A stretch of 38,775 nucleotides of DNA from NCBI GenBank assembly GCA_013824115.1, contig PNNG01000011.1:1-38775 (forward strand), written 5' to 3'. Below the pieces are notes generated by a model. It did no database searches. It worked only from the letters and a program-made list of their open reading frames with translations, and was not told the DNA's origin. This document shows positions 13,804-22,816 of the stretch, one piece after another (the stretch's first letter is position 1; each line of letters starts with the position of its first letter). This DNA comes from Sphingobacteriaceae bacterium (GTDB lineage Bacteria; Bacteroidota; Bacteroidia; UBA7662). A program made the position numbers and the translations under genes.

Positions 13804-15315
13804 ATGTCGACCGTGATTTGGTACAAGCGCGATTTGCGGCTGCGCGACCATGCGCCGCTCGAGGAGGCCATCCGGCTGGGGAAGCCTTGCCTGCTACTGT
13901 ACCTGCTGGAGCCTTCGTTGGTAGCTGCGCCGCAGTACGACCAGCGGCATTGGGATTTTGTAGCGGCCTCGCTGCGCGATATGCAAGGTCAGTTGGCCGA
14001 ATACGGACACAGGCTGTGGGTGATAAAAGCCGAAGCCATCCCCTTTTTTGAAGAGCTGCACAATCGTTGGCCAATCAGTCGTGTTCTGAGCTACGAAGAA
14101 ACCGGCCTGCAAATCACTTTTGAGCGCGACAAAGCCGCTGGTCTTAGCTTCAAAAAGATTGGTATATCATGGAAAGAATTTCCATCCAATGGCGTATTGC
14201 GCCCATGTAAGCAGCGCGACGACTGGAACAAAAACTGGTTCAAACGCATGCATGAACCGCAGGCGCAAGGCCATCCAGCGCAACTGCTGCCTGCCGCCTT
14301 GCCCGAAAAGCTGGTAGCATGGCTCGAAAATCAGGCTTGGGATTACAGCTCGCTTGCCCAAGACAAAAACATGCAACCCGGAGGCGAGCGCATGGCCTGG
14401 AAGTACCTGCAAAGTTTCCTCCACGAGCGTCATCGCAGTTATCATTTCCACATCAGCAAGCCAGAGCCGAGCCGCAAGAGTTGTTCGCGCCTCAGCACTT
14501 ACCTGGCCTGGGGCAATTTGAGCATGAAGCAGGTGTACCAGGCCTTGCAACAAGCCAAAAACTTGCCGCAAGCCAACAAACGCGCATTGAGTGGTTTTGC
14601 TTCGCGTTTGGTGTGGCATTGTCACTTCATCCAAAAGTTTGAAACCGAGTGCCGCATGGAGTTTGAGAACCTCAACCGGGGTTTTGATCACATACGGACT
14701 GAATGGAATGAGACGCATTTTCATGCCTGGGCTGCGGGACAAACCGGCTACCCGCTGGTAGATGCCTGCATGCGCTGCGTAACGGCTACGGGCTACCTCA
14801 ATTTCAGGATGCGGGCCATGCTGGTGAGTTTTTTAACGCATCATTTGTGGCTCGACTGGAAACGCGGGGCCGAGCACCTGGCCCGTTTGTTTCTTGACTT
14901 TGAACCTGGCATCCACTATCCGCAATTTCAAATGCAGGCAGGCGTGATGGGCGTGAACACCATTCGCACCTACAATCCAGTGAAACAATCGCAAGAACAC
15001 GACCCGGAGGGCAGTTTCATCAAGCAGTGGGTGCCTGAACTGGCTGCGGTTCCGCTGCCCCTCCTCCATACGCCATGGGAAATGACTTTGCTCGAACAGC
15101 AATCGTACAACTGCGTGCTCGGGGAGCAATATCCCCTACCCATCATTGATTTGAAAACAGCCGCCGCCCGTGCCCGCACCGAATTGTGGGCCACCAAGGG
15201 GAGTATGGCTGCCAAAAGCGAAAGCAAGCGCATCCTCAAAACCCATGTAAAATCGCGCATGCGCAAGCATGCCGAGAAAACCACTGGCTTGTTCGACGAA
15301 AAAATGGATACCTGA
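13804..15315 (+). CDS. Photolyase/cryptochrome homologue with altered flavin site
   Basis: A 503-residue cryptochrome/photolyase family protein: antenna-type Rossmann domain ([16 protein letters not shown]), linker, then FAD-binding domain ([49 protein letters not shown]). In the flavin region the class I NNGGWQW is replaced by HYPQFQM (371-377), so the Asn facing flavin N5 becomes His371 and the first electron-transfer Trp becomes Phe375, followed by [18 protein letters not shown] basic tail of about 50 residues ([17 protein letters not shown]) follows. These traits are known in a photolyase-like group found beside DUF2256 genes. Repair or signalling cannot be told apart from sequence. A longer frame opens at 13732, but ATG 13804 gives the normal start. 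It overlaps the DUF2256 gene (TGATG). Confidence 0.87.
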   Translation: MSTVIWYKRDLRLRDHAPLEEAIRLGKPCLLLYLLEPSLVAAPQYDQRHWDFVAASLRDMQGQLAEYGHRLWVIKAEAIPFFEELHNRWPISRVLSYEETGLQITFERDKAAGLSFKKIGISWKEFPSNGVLRPCKQRDDWNKNWFKRMHEPQAQGHPAQLLPAALPEKLVAWLENQAWDYSSLAQDKNMQPGGERMAWKYLQSFLHERHRSYHFHISKPEPSRKSCSRLSTYLAWGNLSMKQVYQALQQAKNLPQANKRALSGFASRLVWHCHFIQKFETECRMEFENLNRGFDHIRTEWNETHFHAWAAGQTGYPLVDACMRCVTATGYLNFRMRAMLVSFLTHHLWLDWKRGAEHLARLFLDFEPGIHYPQFQMQAGVMGVNTIRTYNPVKQSQEHDPEGSFIKQWVPELAAVPLPLLHTPWEMTLLEQQSYNCVLGEQYPLPIIDLKTAAARARTELWATKGSMAAKSESKRILKTHVKSRMRKHAEKTTGLFDEKMDT

Positions 15316-15461
15316 TGGCCAAAGGAAAAATGGTTCGCAAGGGCGATTTGCCTCAAAAAAGCTGCATCACTTGTGGCAGACCCTTTACTTGGCGCAAAAA
15401 ATGGGAAAAGGTATGGGACGAGGTAAAGTACTGTAGCGATAGATGCAGGAACAGCCGTTGA
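15315..15461 (+). CDS. DUF2256 zinc-ribbon protein
   Basis: A 48-residue basic protein with Cys17, Cys20, Cys40 and Cys44 ([19 protein letters not shown], then KYCSDRCR), the DUF2256 pattern, likely binding one zinc. Its ATG overlaps the stop of the photolyase homologue as TGATG, so both are made together. DUF2256 is repeatedly found beside, or fused to, photolyase/cryptochrome genes in bacteria, but its role is unknown; nucleic-acid binding or partner contact is plausible from size and charge. Fourteen bases downstream the convergent kinase gene ends. Confidence 0.88.
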   Translation: MAKGKMVRKGDLPQKSCITCGRPFTWRKKWEKVWDEVKYCSDRCRNSR

Positions 15462-15475
15462 ACTTTTTCTTTGGA

Positions 15476-18451
15476 CTAAACCGCTTTGGGCTGAAGCCAA
15501 GCCTGCATTTTCATAAACAATTCATCGGCCTTGAGTGGTTTGCTCACAAAATCATTGAAGCCCAATTCAAGCGCTTTGCCCTTGGTTTGATCGAAAGCAT
15601 CGGCAGTTAAAGCAATCACTGGAATGTGGAGTTGCTCTCCAGCTTCCCCTGCTCTGATTTTCTCAATCAACTCAAAACCGTCCATTACAGGCATTTGGAG
15701 GTCGAGCAACACCAAATCGTAATTTTGAGCTTGCAAGCGCTTTAAGCCTTCGAGTCCGTTTTCGGCTACTTCAAAACGGGCATTCCAATTACTCAAGAGT
15801 TTGGTTGCCAGCATGGCGTTGATTTTATTGTCTTCCACCACCAAAATGGAAGCACCGAGCAGGTCTTTGTGATCGAGGCTTGCCAAATCTTGCTGCGGCA
15901 AGCCCGTGTGCAGTACCTTTTCGAATTTCAATTCCACGGCGAAGGTAGAGCCTACGCCAGGTTCGCTTTGTACCCGGATGTTTCCACCCATCATTTCAAC
16001 CAATTTGCGCGTAATGGTTAGTCCAAGCCCTGTACCGCCATATTTGCGGCTGATTTGCTTATCGGCCTGCTCAAAACTTTCGAATATGCTTTCGAGTTTA
16101 TCGGCTTCTATGCCAATGCCCGTATCACGGAAAGTAAATCGCACCAGGGTGTACATGGGCTCATCGCTCAGCACTTTAGCCCGCACGGCAATTTCCCCTT
16201 TTTCGGTAAACTTGGCTGCGTTACTTCCTAAATTCATCAGCACTTGGTTCAATCTTACTTGGTCGCCAATGATCCATTCGGGCAATTGCTCATCGATAAC
16301 AAGGTTGATGGCCACTTCGCGGTCGCGGGTGAGGTAGCGCATTACTTTTTCGAATTGATGCAATAACTCTTTTACTGCAACGGGCGAATGATCGAGCGAC
16401 ATTTTATTGGCTTCCATCTTGTTCAAATCGAGCAAGTCGTTGATTAAGCGAAGTAAATTATCGGATGAATACTGAATGGCCTGCAGATATTCCAGCTTTT
16501 CGGGATCCTGTTCAACGGGCACCAACAATTCGGTCAAGCCCATGATGGCGTTCATGGGGGTGCGAATTTCATGCGAAATATTCGATAAGAAATTGGTCTT
16601 GGTTTGGGTGGCTTTTTCGGCTATCTCTTTGGCTTCCTGTAAGCTCTGCTGGAAATGCCCCATGCGAATGACAGCGCCTATAGAATTACAAAATCCCCGC
16701 AAGATGTTCTCATCGTTGCTGCTCCAAGTGCGGTTTGGCGATAATCCGTCGAAGCCCACAAATCCCCAAAACTGCTGACGTACAAAAATGGGTAAAATCA
16801 CAAAACGCATTAAATTGAAACGCGCTGGCAACCCCACCAACACCTCTTTCGTGGCATCACCACTGATCGCTTCTCCTTTGGTGAGTTTTTCATACCAGGG
16901 TCCCACCCCCATGGCTTCGTAAGCAAAGCCTTCGGTTAGCAACTGTTTGTCGTTTTCACTTATCGAATTACCGAGTAATTCAGGCGAAAGCAAGGCTGTT
17001 CCAGCTTTGCCATCAATAATACGGTGTTCGAAAATCCAGGTAAAGCCAGCCTCAATGGCATTGGCTACCCGCCGCAAAGCTTGCGCTACATTGGCTCCGG
17101 GGTCTTCTGCCTCCAAAAGGAATTCGGTGGCTGACTTTACCTCTTCCAACAAGTGCTGGGTTTGTCGGTTTAAGAGCGCTTCTGAACGCAGTTCGGTTAA
17201 ATCTTGCGTATAACCTTGAATGAAGAGCAATTTGCCCCTTTCATCCATTTGGGCTTTGGCACGTTCGAAAATGTACCGCAAATCGCCATCAGGAGTAATG
17301 ATTCGATACTCCAGTTGCTGGGGCTGATTGGTCGATTTAACCAGCTCTACTACTTCCATTACTTTGGAAACATCGGCCGGATGTACCCGAGACTCCAGCG
17401 CTTCAAAACCAACCACAACCGATTTTTTATCGAGCCCCATGATTTCTGCCGTTCTGGCATCCCAGTGCAATTCGTTTTTCTGAGGCCAGCTTACCCAAGT
17501 ACCCATGCCCGCCAAATCTAAACTCTCTTCCAATTGTAGACTTTTGTTGGCTATGTCCTTTTGCATGCGACGAGACTCAGTAACGTTATTCGCATAACAT
17601 GAAATCCACTTGATACCGCCTTCTGCATCGTATACCGGGTATAGCGTTACCTCGGAGTGCATTTCTTTGTTATCTACAATGTCTTGAAATTCGAACTTTG
17701 ACGAAACACCCTCAAAACCAGTCAAATATTGGGCTTTCCAAAAGTCTTTTTCCTCTTGGGGTAATAAATCTAAAATATTGTCGCCGATTTGAATTTTGGC
17801 TCCTGTATGCAATTCAAAATATCGGTGAAAATTGCGATTGGCATGCACCAACTTAAACTCACTGTCGACCGACCAAATCACATAGGTGGTTTGCTCCAAA
17901 ATAGCTTCGAGGCGGGTAGCACCTTCCGTAAGATTTTTAACGAGCCTGCGATTGGCAAAAGCCATCGAATAAATGAAAGCGAAGGTAAGCAGGGTAAAAA
18001 ACGCCACATTTACCCGGTGACCACTCCACATTTGAGTATCGGTGAGTGGCTCCCAAGGTTCGAAAGGGTATACAAACACGAATATCAGCGCGAACACAGG
18101 CATCAAGGCCATGGTTTCGAAATGATACTTTTTGTTTAAGTCGGCAATAAATGGAACCACCGCAATGATGGCAATTAGGTACAAGTAGGCTGCCTGCGAT
18201 AAACCCATCCGCAGAATTTCCGATAAAAGCACAAAAATGACGCTGATTACCAGCGTAAAAGCTGCTGTATCGGTCTTCCCACGCAAGTTGGCCCAGAGTC
18301 CCAATAGCAAAGTGAAAACCCCAATTCCATTGCCCAACCAATTCATGGGGTAACCTTGTAACCATTCTGCCAAATTGGTTACAATCATGGTTACGAGTCC
18401 CATCACGATAAAAAAGCCTACAACTTTGCTGCGTCGTTTGGCTTCAAACAT
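15476..18451 (-). CDS. Membrane hybrid sensor histidine kinase (PAS-PAS-GAF)
   Basis: A 991-residue hybrid kinase. Six membrane helices lie at about 8-170. They are followed by two PAS domains (about 175-290 and 300-420, the second of the PAS_3 type with YRIITPDGDLRYIFE and GYTQDLTEL), a GAF domain (about 440-600), a HisKA domain with phospho-acceptor His627 in ISHEIRTPMNAIMGL, a HATPase domain with GGTGLGLTI, and a receiver domain with Asp917 in LVLLDLQMP. No output domain or HPt follows, so it must pass phosphate to a separate protein. The frame is open to a TTG at 18586, but the first ATG at 18451 begins right before the first helix. It is divergent from the kinase gene at 18607. PAS and GAF could sense light, redox or small molecules; no chromophore cysteine was recognised. 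Confidence 0.88.
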   Translation of the reverse strand: MFEAKRRSKVVGFFIVMGLVTMIVTNLAEWLQGYPMNWLGNGIGVFTLLLGLWANLRGKTDTAAFTLVISVIFVLLSEILRMGLSQAAYLYLIAIIAVVPFIADLNKKYHFETMALMPVFALIFVFVYPFEPWEPLTDTQMWSGHRVNVAFFTLLTFAFIYSMAFANRRLVKNLTEGATRLEAILEQTTYVIWSVDSEFKLVHANRNFHRYFELHTGAKIQIGDNILDLLPQEEKDFWKAQYLTGFEGVSSKFEFQDIVDNKEMHSEVTLYPVYDAEGGIKWISCYANNVTESRRMQKDIANKSLQLEESLDLAGMGTWVSWPQKNELHWDARTAEIMGLDKKSVVVGFEALESRVHPADVSKVMEVVELVKSTNQPQQLEYRIITPDGDLRYIFERAKAQMDERGKLLFIQGYTQDLTELRSEALLNRQTQHLLEEVKSATEFLLEAEDPGANVAQALRRVANAIEAGFTWIFEHRIIDGKAGTALLSPELLGNSISENDKQLLTEGFAYEAMGVGPWYEKLTKGEAISGDATKEVLVGLPARFNLMRFVILPIFVRQQFWGFVGFDGLSPNRTWSSNDENILRGFCNSIGAVIRMGHFQQSLQEAKEIAEKATQTKTNFLSNISHEIRTPMNAIMGLTELLVPVEQDPEKLEYLQAIQYSSDNLLRLINDLLDLNKMEANKMSLDHSPVAVKELLHQFEKVMRYLTRDREVAINLVIDEQLPEWIIGDQVRLNQVLMNLGSNAAKFTEKGEIAVRAKVLSDEPMYTLVRFTFRDTGIGIEADKLESIFESFEQADKQISRKYGGTGLGLTITRKLVEMMGGNIRVQSEPGVGSTFAVELKFEKVLHTGLPQQDLASLDHKDLLGASILVVEDNKINAMLATKLLSNWNARFEVAENGLEGLKRLQAQNYDLVLLDLQMPVMDGFELIEKIRAGEAGEQLHIPVIALTADAFDQTKGKALELGFNDFVSKPLKADELFMKMQAWLQPKAV

Positions 18452-18594
18452 GTGGAATTGCTGGTTCCATAAAAAGTGCTTGCGCAATAAACGGTAAAAC
18501 ACTGACGCTTTTTTGCGGCAATATAGTTGAAATTGGCCTTTCTTGGGCGAGGTTAAGGAAAAGTTAAACTTTCGAACACTTGCCAAAGCCCCAT

Positions 18595-18602
18595 TATTTT
18601 TG
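18595..18602 (+). promoter_or_regulatory. -7 box immediately before a start codon
   Basis: TATTTTTG fits TAnnTTTG exactly and ends only 4 bases before the ATG at 18607, so transcripts would begin at or near the start codon. No TTG is found 17-23 bases upstream. Confidence 0.4.
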
Positions 18603-18606
18603 TGAG

Positions 18607-20424
18607 ATGAAGCAACAATACCGTTTGCTCCTTCTGTTTATTGCCATGGCCATCAGCCTGATAGCTCTTTTGGCCATGCAATGGTATTGGTTAAACGAGG
18701 GAAAGCAAACCCGACAAGCGCAGTTCGATCAAGCGGTATCGGAAGCCCTGCGCCAAACCAATTATGCACTGGAAGCCATGGAAGCTTCGCGGCTCTTGGG
18801 CAAAGCCATCGACCAAAGCCAATGGGTACAGCGCTTTGATTCATTGGCTGGAATAACCACCTTGTATAAATTCGATACAATCGAGTCGACTGAACGAAAA
18901 GAAAGAAAACCACAGCCACAAAGCAACCCATTCGTTTTTAAAACCGACAACCTAGTCGAGCCGACTGTCCTTGTTCCTTCCCCACCGGCACCTATCTCGG
19001 CCCTCACTTTTGAGCTACCCAAAAGCAGTGAAGAAGCACTCCGTAGATTCGACAGCATCATGAGTAATTCGGCAAATGCGCCGCAAATCACTTTCAAGAG
19101 GTTGCAAACAAACATAGAGCAAAAGACCGATAGCATCCTCCAAATGTTTATCCGCCAAGATAGCCTGTTGATTTCGAGCGATGGAAAATTGGCCGAAACA
19201 CGCATCAGTTTGAGAGCGGAAACCAGGGCCAAAGAAATACAAACGGCGAATGCCAGCAAGCTTAAAATCCAAAAATCGGTCGCCAAAACAAAAAAAACCG
19301 TGGTGCAACGCCAAGTGCCCATCGACAGTTTATTGGCTCAAGTAACGATAGACCTTATTCGTCCTAAACTCCCTATAGAACAACGTATTAGTCAAGAAAA
19401 ATTTGATTCAATTTTAACCGCAAATTTGCAGCAAAAAGGCATCACCCTACCTTTTCAGTATTGGATAACGCGTGAGCAGGCCGACAGCAGTGCTTTTGTT
19501 TTTGGCAACCGAAATCTGCCCCCCAATGCATCGCACTTGTACCAAACCCAACTTTTTCCCAACGATTTGTTTCATTTGAACGAGCAATTAATGCTGTATT
19601 TTGTGGATGAGTCGGCCTACCTCCGCCGGGGATTAACCGCCATGTATCTGCTCAGTGCTTTGCTATTTTTGCTCATTGGTGGGATATTTTATGCTGCCAT
19701 TCGCTACCTGATGCATCAAAAAAGGCTATCTGACATCAAAAGCGACTTCATCAACAATATGTCGCATGAGTTCAAAACGCCTATTGCCACCATCAATTTG
19801 GCAACCGACGCTCTTGGCAATGAAAAAGTACGCGCACAACCCAGCCAAATCGATAAATACCTAGGCATCATCAAAAGCGAAAACCGACGCATGAATCAGC
19901 ATGTAGAACTGGTTTTGCAAACGGCCCGCCTTGAGAAAAAGGAGCTCAAACTCAATCGACAACCCATTGAACTGGCTCCACTCATCAACCAAGCCATTTC
20001 GCTGATGCAAATGCAATTTGAAAGCAAGGATGGACAAATACAATGTGAACCCATACCCCATGTGCACTTGTATGCCGATGAAACCCACCTCTTGAACGTA
20101 CTCACCAATTTGTTAGACAATGCCCAAAAATACTGTACGAAAGCCCCCAGGGTGGTGGTGGGCGTACAACTGTTAGGCAGTAAGTGTCACATTGCCATTA
20201 CCGACAATGGCATTGGCATGACCCGTGAAGAAAAAGACCACATTTTTGATCAGTTTTACCGCATTCCCACGGGCAATTTACACAATGTAAAAGGATTTGG
20301 CTTGGGATTAAGCTATGTAAAGGCCATTGTGGAAGCCCACCAAGGAAACATTCAAGTGATGAGCGAACCAGGAAAAGGAAGTACATTTATACTACAGCTA
20401 CCCATTCAACCTACTGCCTCATGA
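18607..20424 (+). CDS. Two-component sensor histidine kinase
   Basis: A 605-residue kinase with two membrane helices (about 8-28 and 343-365) that enclose a large periplasmic region of about 310 residues, rich in Lys, Gln and Ser with long helical stretches and a proline-rich piece (PSPPAPIS). HisKA with His387 in NNMSHEFKTPIATINL and a HATPase domain with NLLDNAQKYC and GFGLGLSYVKAIVEAH follow. The ATG at 18607 is chosen over an upstream non-ATG frame because it starts the first helix. The response regulator gene overlaps its stop (ATGA), so the pair forms one signalling unit. The ligand of the extracytoplasmic region is unknown. Confidence 0.9.
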   Translation: MKQQYRLLLLFIAMAISLIALLAMQWYWLNEGKQTRQAQFDQAVSEALRQTNYALEAMEASRLLGKAIDQSQWVQRFDSLAGITTLYKFDTIESTERKERKPQPQSNPFVFKTDNLVEPTVLVPSPPAPISALTFELPKSSEEALRRFDSIMSNSANAPQITFKRLQTNIEQKTDSILQMFIRQDSLLISSDGKLAETRISLRAETRAKEIQTANASKLKIQKSVAKTKKTVVQRQVPIDSLLAQVTIDLIRPKLPIEQRISQEKFDSILTANLQQKGITLPFQYWITREQADSSAFVFGNRNLPPNASHLYQTQLFPNDLFHLNEQLMLYFVDESAYLRRGLTAMYLLSALLFLLIGGIFYAAIRYLMHQKRLSDIKSDFINNMSHEFKTPIATINLATDALGNEKVRAQPSQIDKYLGIIKSENRRMNQHVELVLQTARLEKKELKLNRQPIELAPLINQAISLMQMQFESKDGQIQCEPIPHVHLYADETHLLNVLTNLLDNAQKYCTKAPRVVVGVQLLGSKCHIAITDNGIGMTREEKDHIFDQFYRIPTGNLHNVKGFGLGLSYVKAIVEAHQGNIQVMSEPGKGSTFILQLPIQPTAS

Positions 20425-21107
20425 ACCGCATTTTGCTTGTTGAAGACGACCCCAACTTTGGTTTGGTGCTGAAAGATTACCTCGAACTGCACGATTATGA
20501 GGTAGTGCTTTGCACTAATGGACTGCAAGGCCAAAACGCCTTCAAGAATGGGAGATTCGATTTGTGCATTTTGGATGTAATGATGCCTGAAATGGATGGT
20601 TTCAGTTTGGCCAAAATCATCCGCACTCAAAACACCCAAGTCCCCTTATTTTTCCTAACGGCCAAAAACCTCAAAAACGACGTGGTGCAGGGCTTTGAAC
20701 TGGGCGCTGATGACTACATTACCAAGCCCTTCGATAGCGAGCTGCTGCTTTGCAAAATAAAAGCCATCATTCATCGGGTACAAACGGCTGTTGGTCCTTT
20801 GCCTCAACGCATCCAGCTAGGCCATTTTCAGTTTGATGCAGCGCTCAGAGAACTCACCATCGATGGTCAAACACACCGATTATCGCCCAAAGAAGCCGAA
20901 TTGCTGCAACTATTCGCTTCCCAGGTAAACAAGGTGGTTAGCCGCAGTGAAGCTTTGCAACGCATTTGGAAAGACGATAACTACTTCACCGGCCGCAGCA
21001 TGGATGTATATGTGACCAAATTACGAAAATACCTGGCTGCCGACCCCAGCGTTGAAATCATCAATCTGCATGGCAATGGCTTCCGGCTCGTAGCTCCTTT
21101 GGCTTAG
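20421..21107 (+). CDS. OmpR/PhoB-type response regulator
   Basis: A 228-residue regulator: receiver domain with acidic pocket (VEDDPN), phospho-acceptor Asp52 in LDVMMPEMDG, switch Thr80 and Lys102 (YITKPF), then a winged-helix DNA-binding domain (about 130-225) with LSPKEAELLQLF and RSMDVYVTKLRKYLAADPSVEI. It is the partner of the kinase upstream, with which it overlaps by four bases. Target genes are unknown; the neighbouring alkaline phosphatase gene is one possible target but it is on the other strand and no binding repeat was recognised. Its stop shares bases with the convergent phosphatase stop (TTAG). Confidence 0.93.
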   Translation: MNRILLVEDDPNFGLVLKDYLELHDYEVVLCTNGLQGQNAFKNGRFDLCILDVMMPEMDGFSLAKIIRTQNTQVPLFFLTAKNLKNDVVQGFELGADDYITKPFDSELLLCKIKAIIHRVQTAVGPLPQRIQLGHFQFDAALRELTIDGQTHRLSPKEAELLQLFASQVNKVVSRSEALQRIWKDDNYFTGRSMDVYVTKLRKYLAADPSVEIINLHGNGFRLVAPLA

Positions 21108-22273
21108 TTGGCCCTTTTGATGGCTTCCCACCTCACTGGCTTGCGGCTAGGTTGCAGGTTCCACAAGTTCATAATGTGCTTGTAGATATCGATGTTCTCC
21201 TGGATGCCTGTGAACATTTCGGCACCCGGACCATACGCAAATACCGGCACCATTACTGCGGTATGTTTGGTGCTGGTGAATGCCCCTTTTACTTTGCCGG
21301 TTTTAAAATCGCCACCTGCCAAGGCAAAGCCGCCCGTTTCATGGTCGGCCGTTACAATGACGAGGGTTTCTCCATTCTTTTCGGCAAAATCGAGTGCTTT
21401 TCCGATGGCCTGATCGAAATCAATCATCTCTTGCACAATGTAATCGGTTTCATTGGCATGCCCTCCCCAATCGATTTGAGAGCCTTCTACCATCAGGAAA
21501 AAGCCTTTTTCGTTGGTATTTAACCGATCGATGGCCAACTGCGTAGCCCGAGGAAGGATATCGTTTCTGCCTTCATTCTTCTTCGCCGGAGCATCGTCCC
21601 ACAACAAGGCCGCTAAACGTGCTTGTTGAGGCACTTCCAAGAGCGCTGCTTCGGTGGTGGCTGTGTAAAAGCCGCGCATGCGCAATTCGGCCATGAGGTC
21701 GCGACCGTCTTTGCGTTGCTCAAAGTATTTGCGGCCACCGCCAATAAAAAGCTGCAAGGGGCTATGCACATATTCCCAAGCAATGTCTTCATGCATTTCG
21801 CGGTGCGGAACATGGGCCACAAACGAAGCTGGTGTGGCATGCGTAACCGCACAAGTGGCTACTACCCCGGTGGCTCTTCCGCTTTTAGCGGCTGTTTCGA
21901 GCACGGTTTCGTGGGCCAAGGTATCACCCGCAACGCCTATGGCATTGTTGTAGGTTTTTTGTCCGATACTAAATGCCGTAGCACCTGCACCCGAATCGGT
22001 AATAATGTTATCGAACGAATAGGTTTTGATAAAACCCAGTTGTTTGAACCGCTCTAACTCGAGGAAGTTGTTGTTGCCTATCATGCCTGCATAAATTTGG
22101 CTGGTTCCCATGCCATCGCCAATCAACAAAATGATGTTTTTGGGTGATGCTGGTGGCGCCACAGGCTTGAGGGCTTGTGGTGCTGTGGTAGCAGGTGCAG
22201 TTGGGGGCACTTGGGCCTTGCAAGCCACTAAGAAGGCGCTGCAGGCGAAAGCAAAAACGAGCTTCATGTTCAT
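21104..22273 (-). CDS. Alkaline phosphatase lipoprotein (PhoA family)
   Basis: A 389-residue enzyme of the alkaline phosphatase superfamily that removes phosphate from monoesters outside the cytoplasm. It has a lipoprotein signal (lipid Cys18 in FLVACKAQ), a proline/alanine-rich linker (about 22-44), the metal site NIILLIGDGMG with Asp53, the nucleophile Ser94 in TDSGAGATAF, then VATCAVTHATPASF, FFLMVEGSQIDWGGH and the zinc site VTADHETGGFAL near 300. Two in-frame ATGs (22273, 22267) are possible. It converges on the response regulator, overlapping stops by four bases. Shorter than E. coli PhoA by about 80 residues, but all core motifs are present. Confidence 0.92.
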   Translation of the reverse strand: MNMKLVFAFACSAFLVACKAQVPPTAPATTAPQALKPVAPPASPKNIILLIGDGMGTSQIYAGMIGNNNFLELERFKQLGFIKTYSFDNIITDSGAGATAFSIGQKTYNNAIGVAGDTLAHETVLETAAKSGRATGVVATCAVTHATPASFVAHVPHREMHEDIAWEYVHSPLQLFIGGGRKYFEQRKDGRDLMAELRMRGFYTATTEAALLEVPQQARLAALLWDDAPAKKNEGRNDILPRATQLAIDRLNTNEKGFFLMVEGSQIDWGGHANETDYIVQEMIDFDQAIGKALDFAEKNGETLVIVTADHETGGFALAGGDFKTGKVKGAFTSTKHTAVMVPVFAYGPGAEMFTGIQENIDIYKHIMNLWNLQPSRKPVRWEAIKRAN

Positions 22274-22360
22274 GCTGTAAAACTAAGCTTTTTACAAGCT
22301 GTAGGTGTAAAGTCATAATGAAGACTTGAATGCCAAACAAAAAATACGGTTCTTCGAAAC

Positions 22361-22816
22361 ATGGAAATGCTTCCAAATAAATTCACCATCCGCGTATATG
22401 GCCTTTGGATTCACGAGGGCAAAGTGCTCGTGGCTGAAGAAATACACAAAGGCCAGCGGATGAATAAATTTCCGGGTGGTGGACTCGAACCCGGCGAAGG
22501 AACCCGCCATTGTTTGGCACGTGAATTTGAAGAAGAAACGGGGGTTGCCGTGGAGGTGGGCGAACACTACTATACAACCGACTTCTTTGTGTCCTCAGCA
22601 TTCGACCCGCAGGTACAAGTAATGAGCATTTATTATCGCGTTCATGCAGCAGCGCCATTTCTACCCCCAAGAAACCTGCTCGACCTCAACGCCTCAGAAG
22701 ATGAAATTTTCAGATGGGTACATCCGGCGGAAGTAGCAGCAAAAGACTACTTCACCTTTCCCATTGACCAGTACGTAGGTGAAATGCTTTGGCGCGAGTT
22801 GCTGCCAAAATCTTAA
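22361..22816 (+). CDS. Nudix hydrolase
   Basis: A 151-residue Nudix enzyme with an intact box: GGLEPGEG, then REFEEETGV about seven residues on (G-x5-E-x7-REFEEETGV). It hydrolyses a nucleoside diphosphate linked to another group; the substrate is not clear. FPGGGLEPGE and the late SEDEIFRWVHPAEV strand are typical of the general MutT-like group. It is divergent from the alkaline phosphatase and convergent with a second Nudix gene with which it shares overlapping stops (TTAA at 22813-22816). Confidence 0.88.
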   Translation: MEMLPNKFTIRVYGLWIHEGKVLVAEEIHKGQRMNKFPGGGLEPGEGTRHCLAREFEEETGVAVEVGEHYYTTDFFVSSAFDPQVQVMSIYYRVHAAAPFLPPRNLLDLNASEDEIFRWVHPAEVAAKDYFTFPIDQYVGEMLWRELLPKS

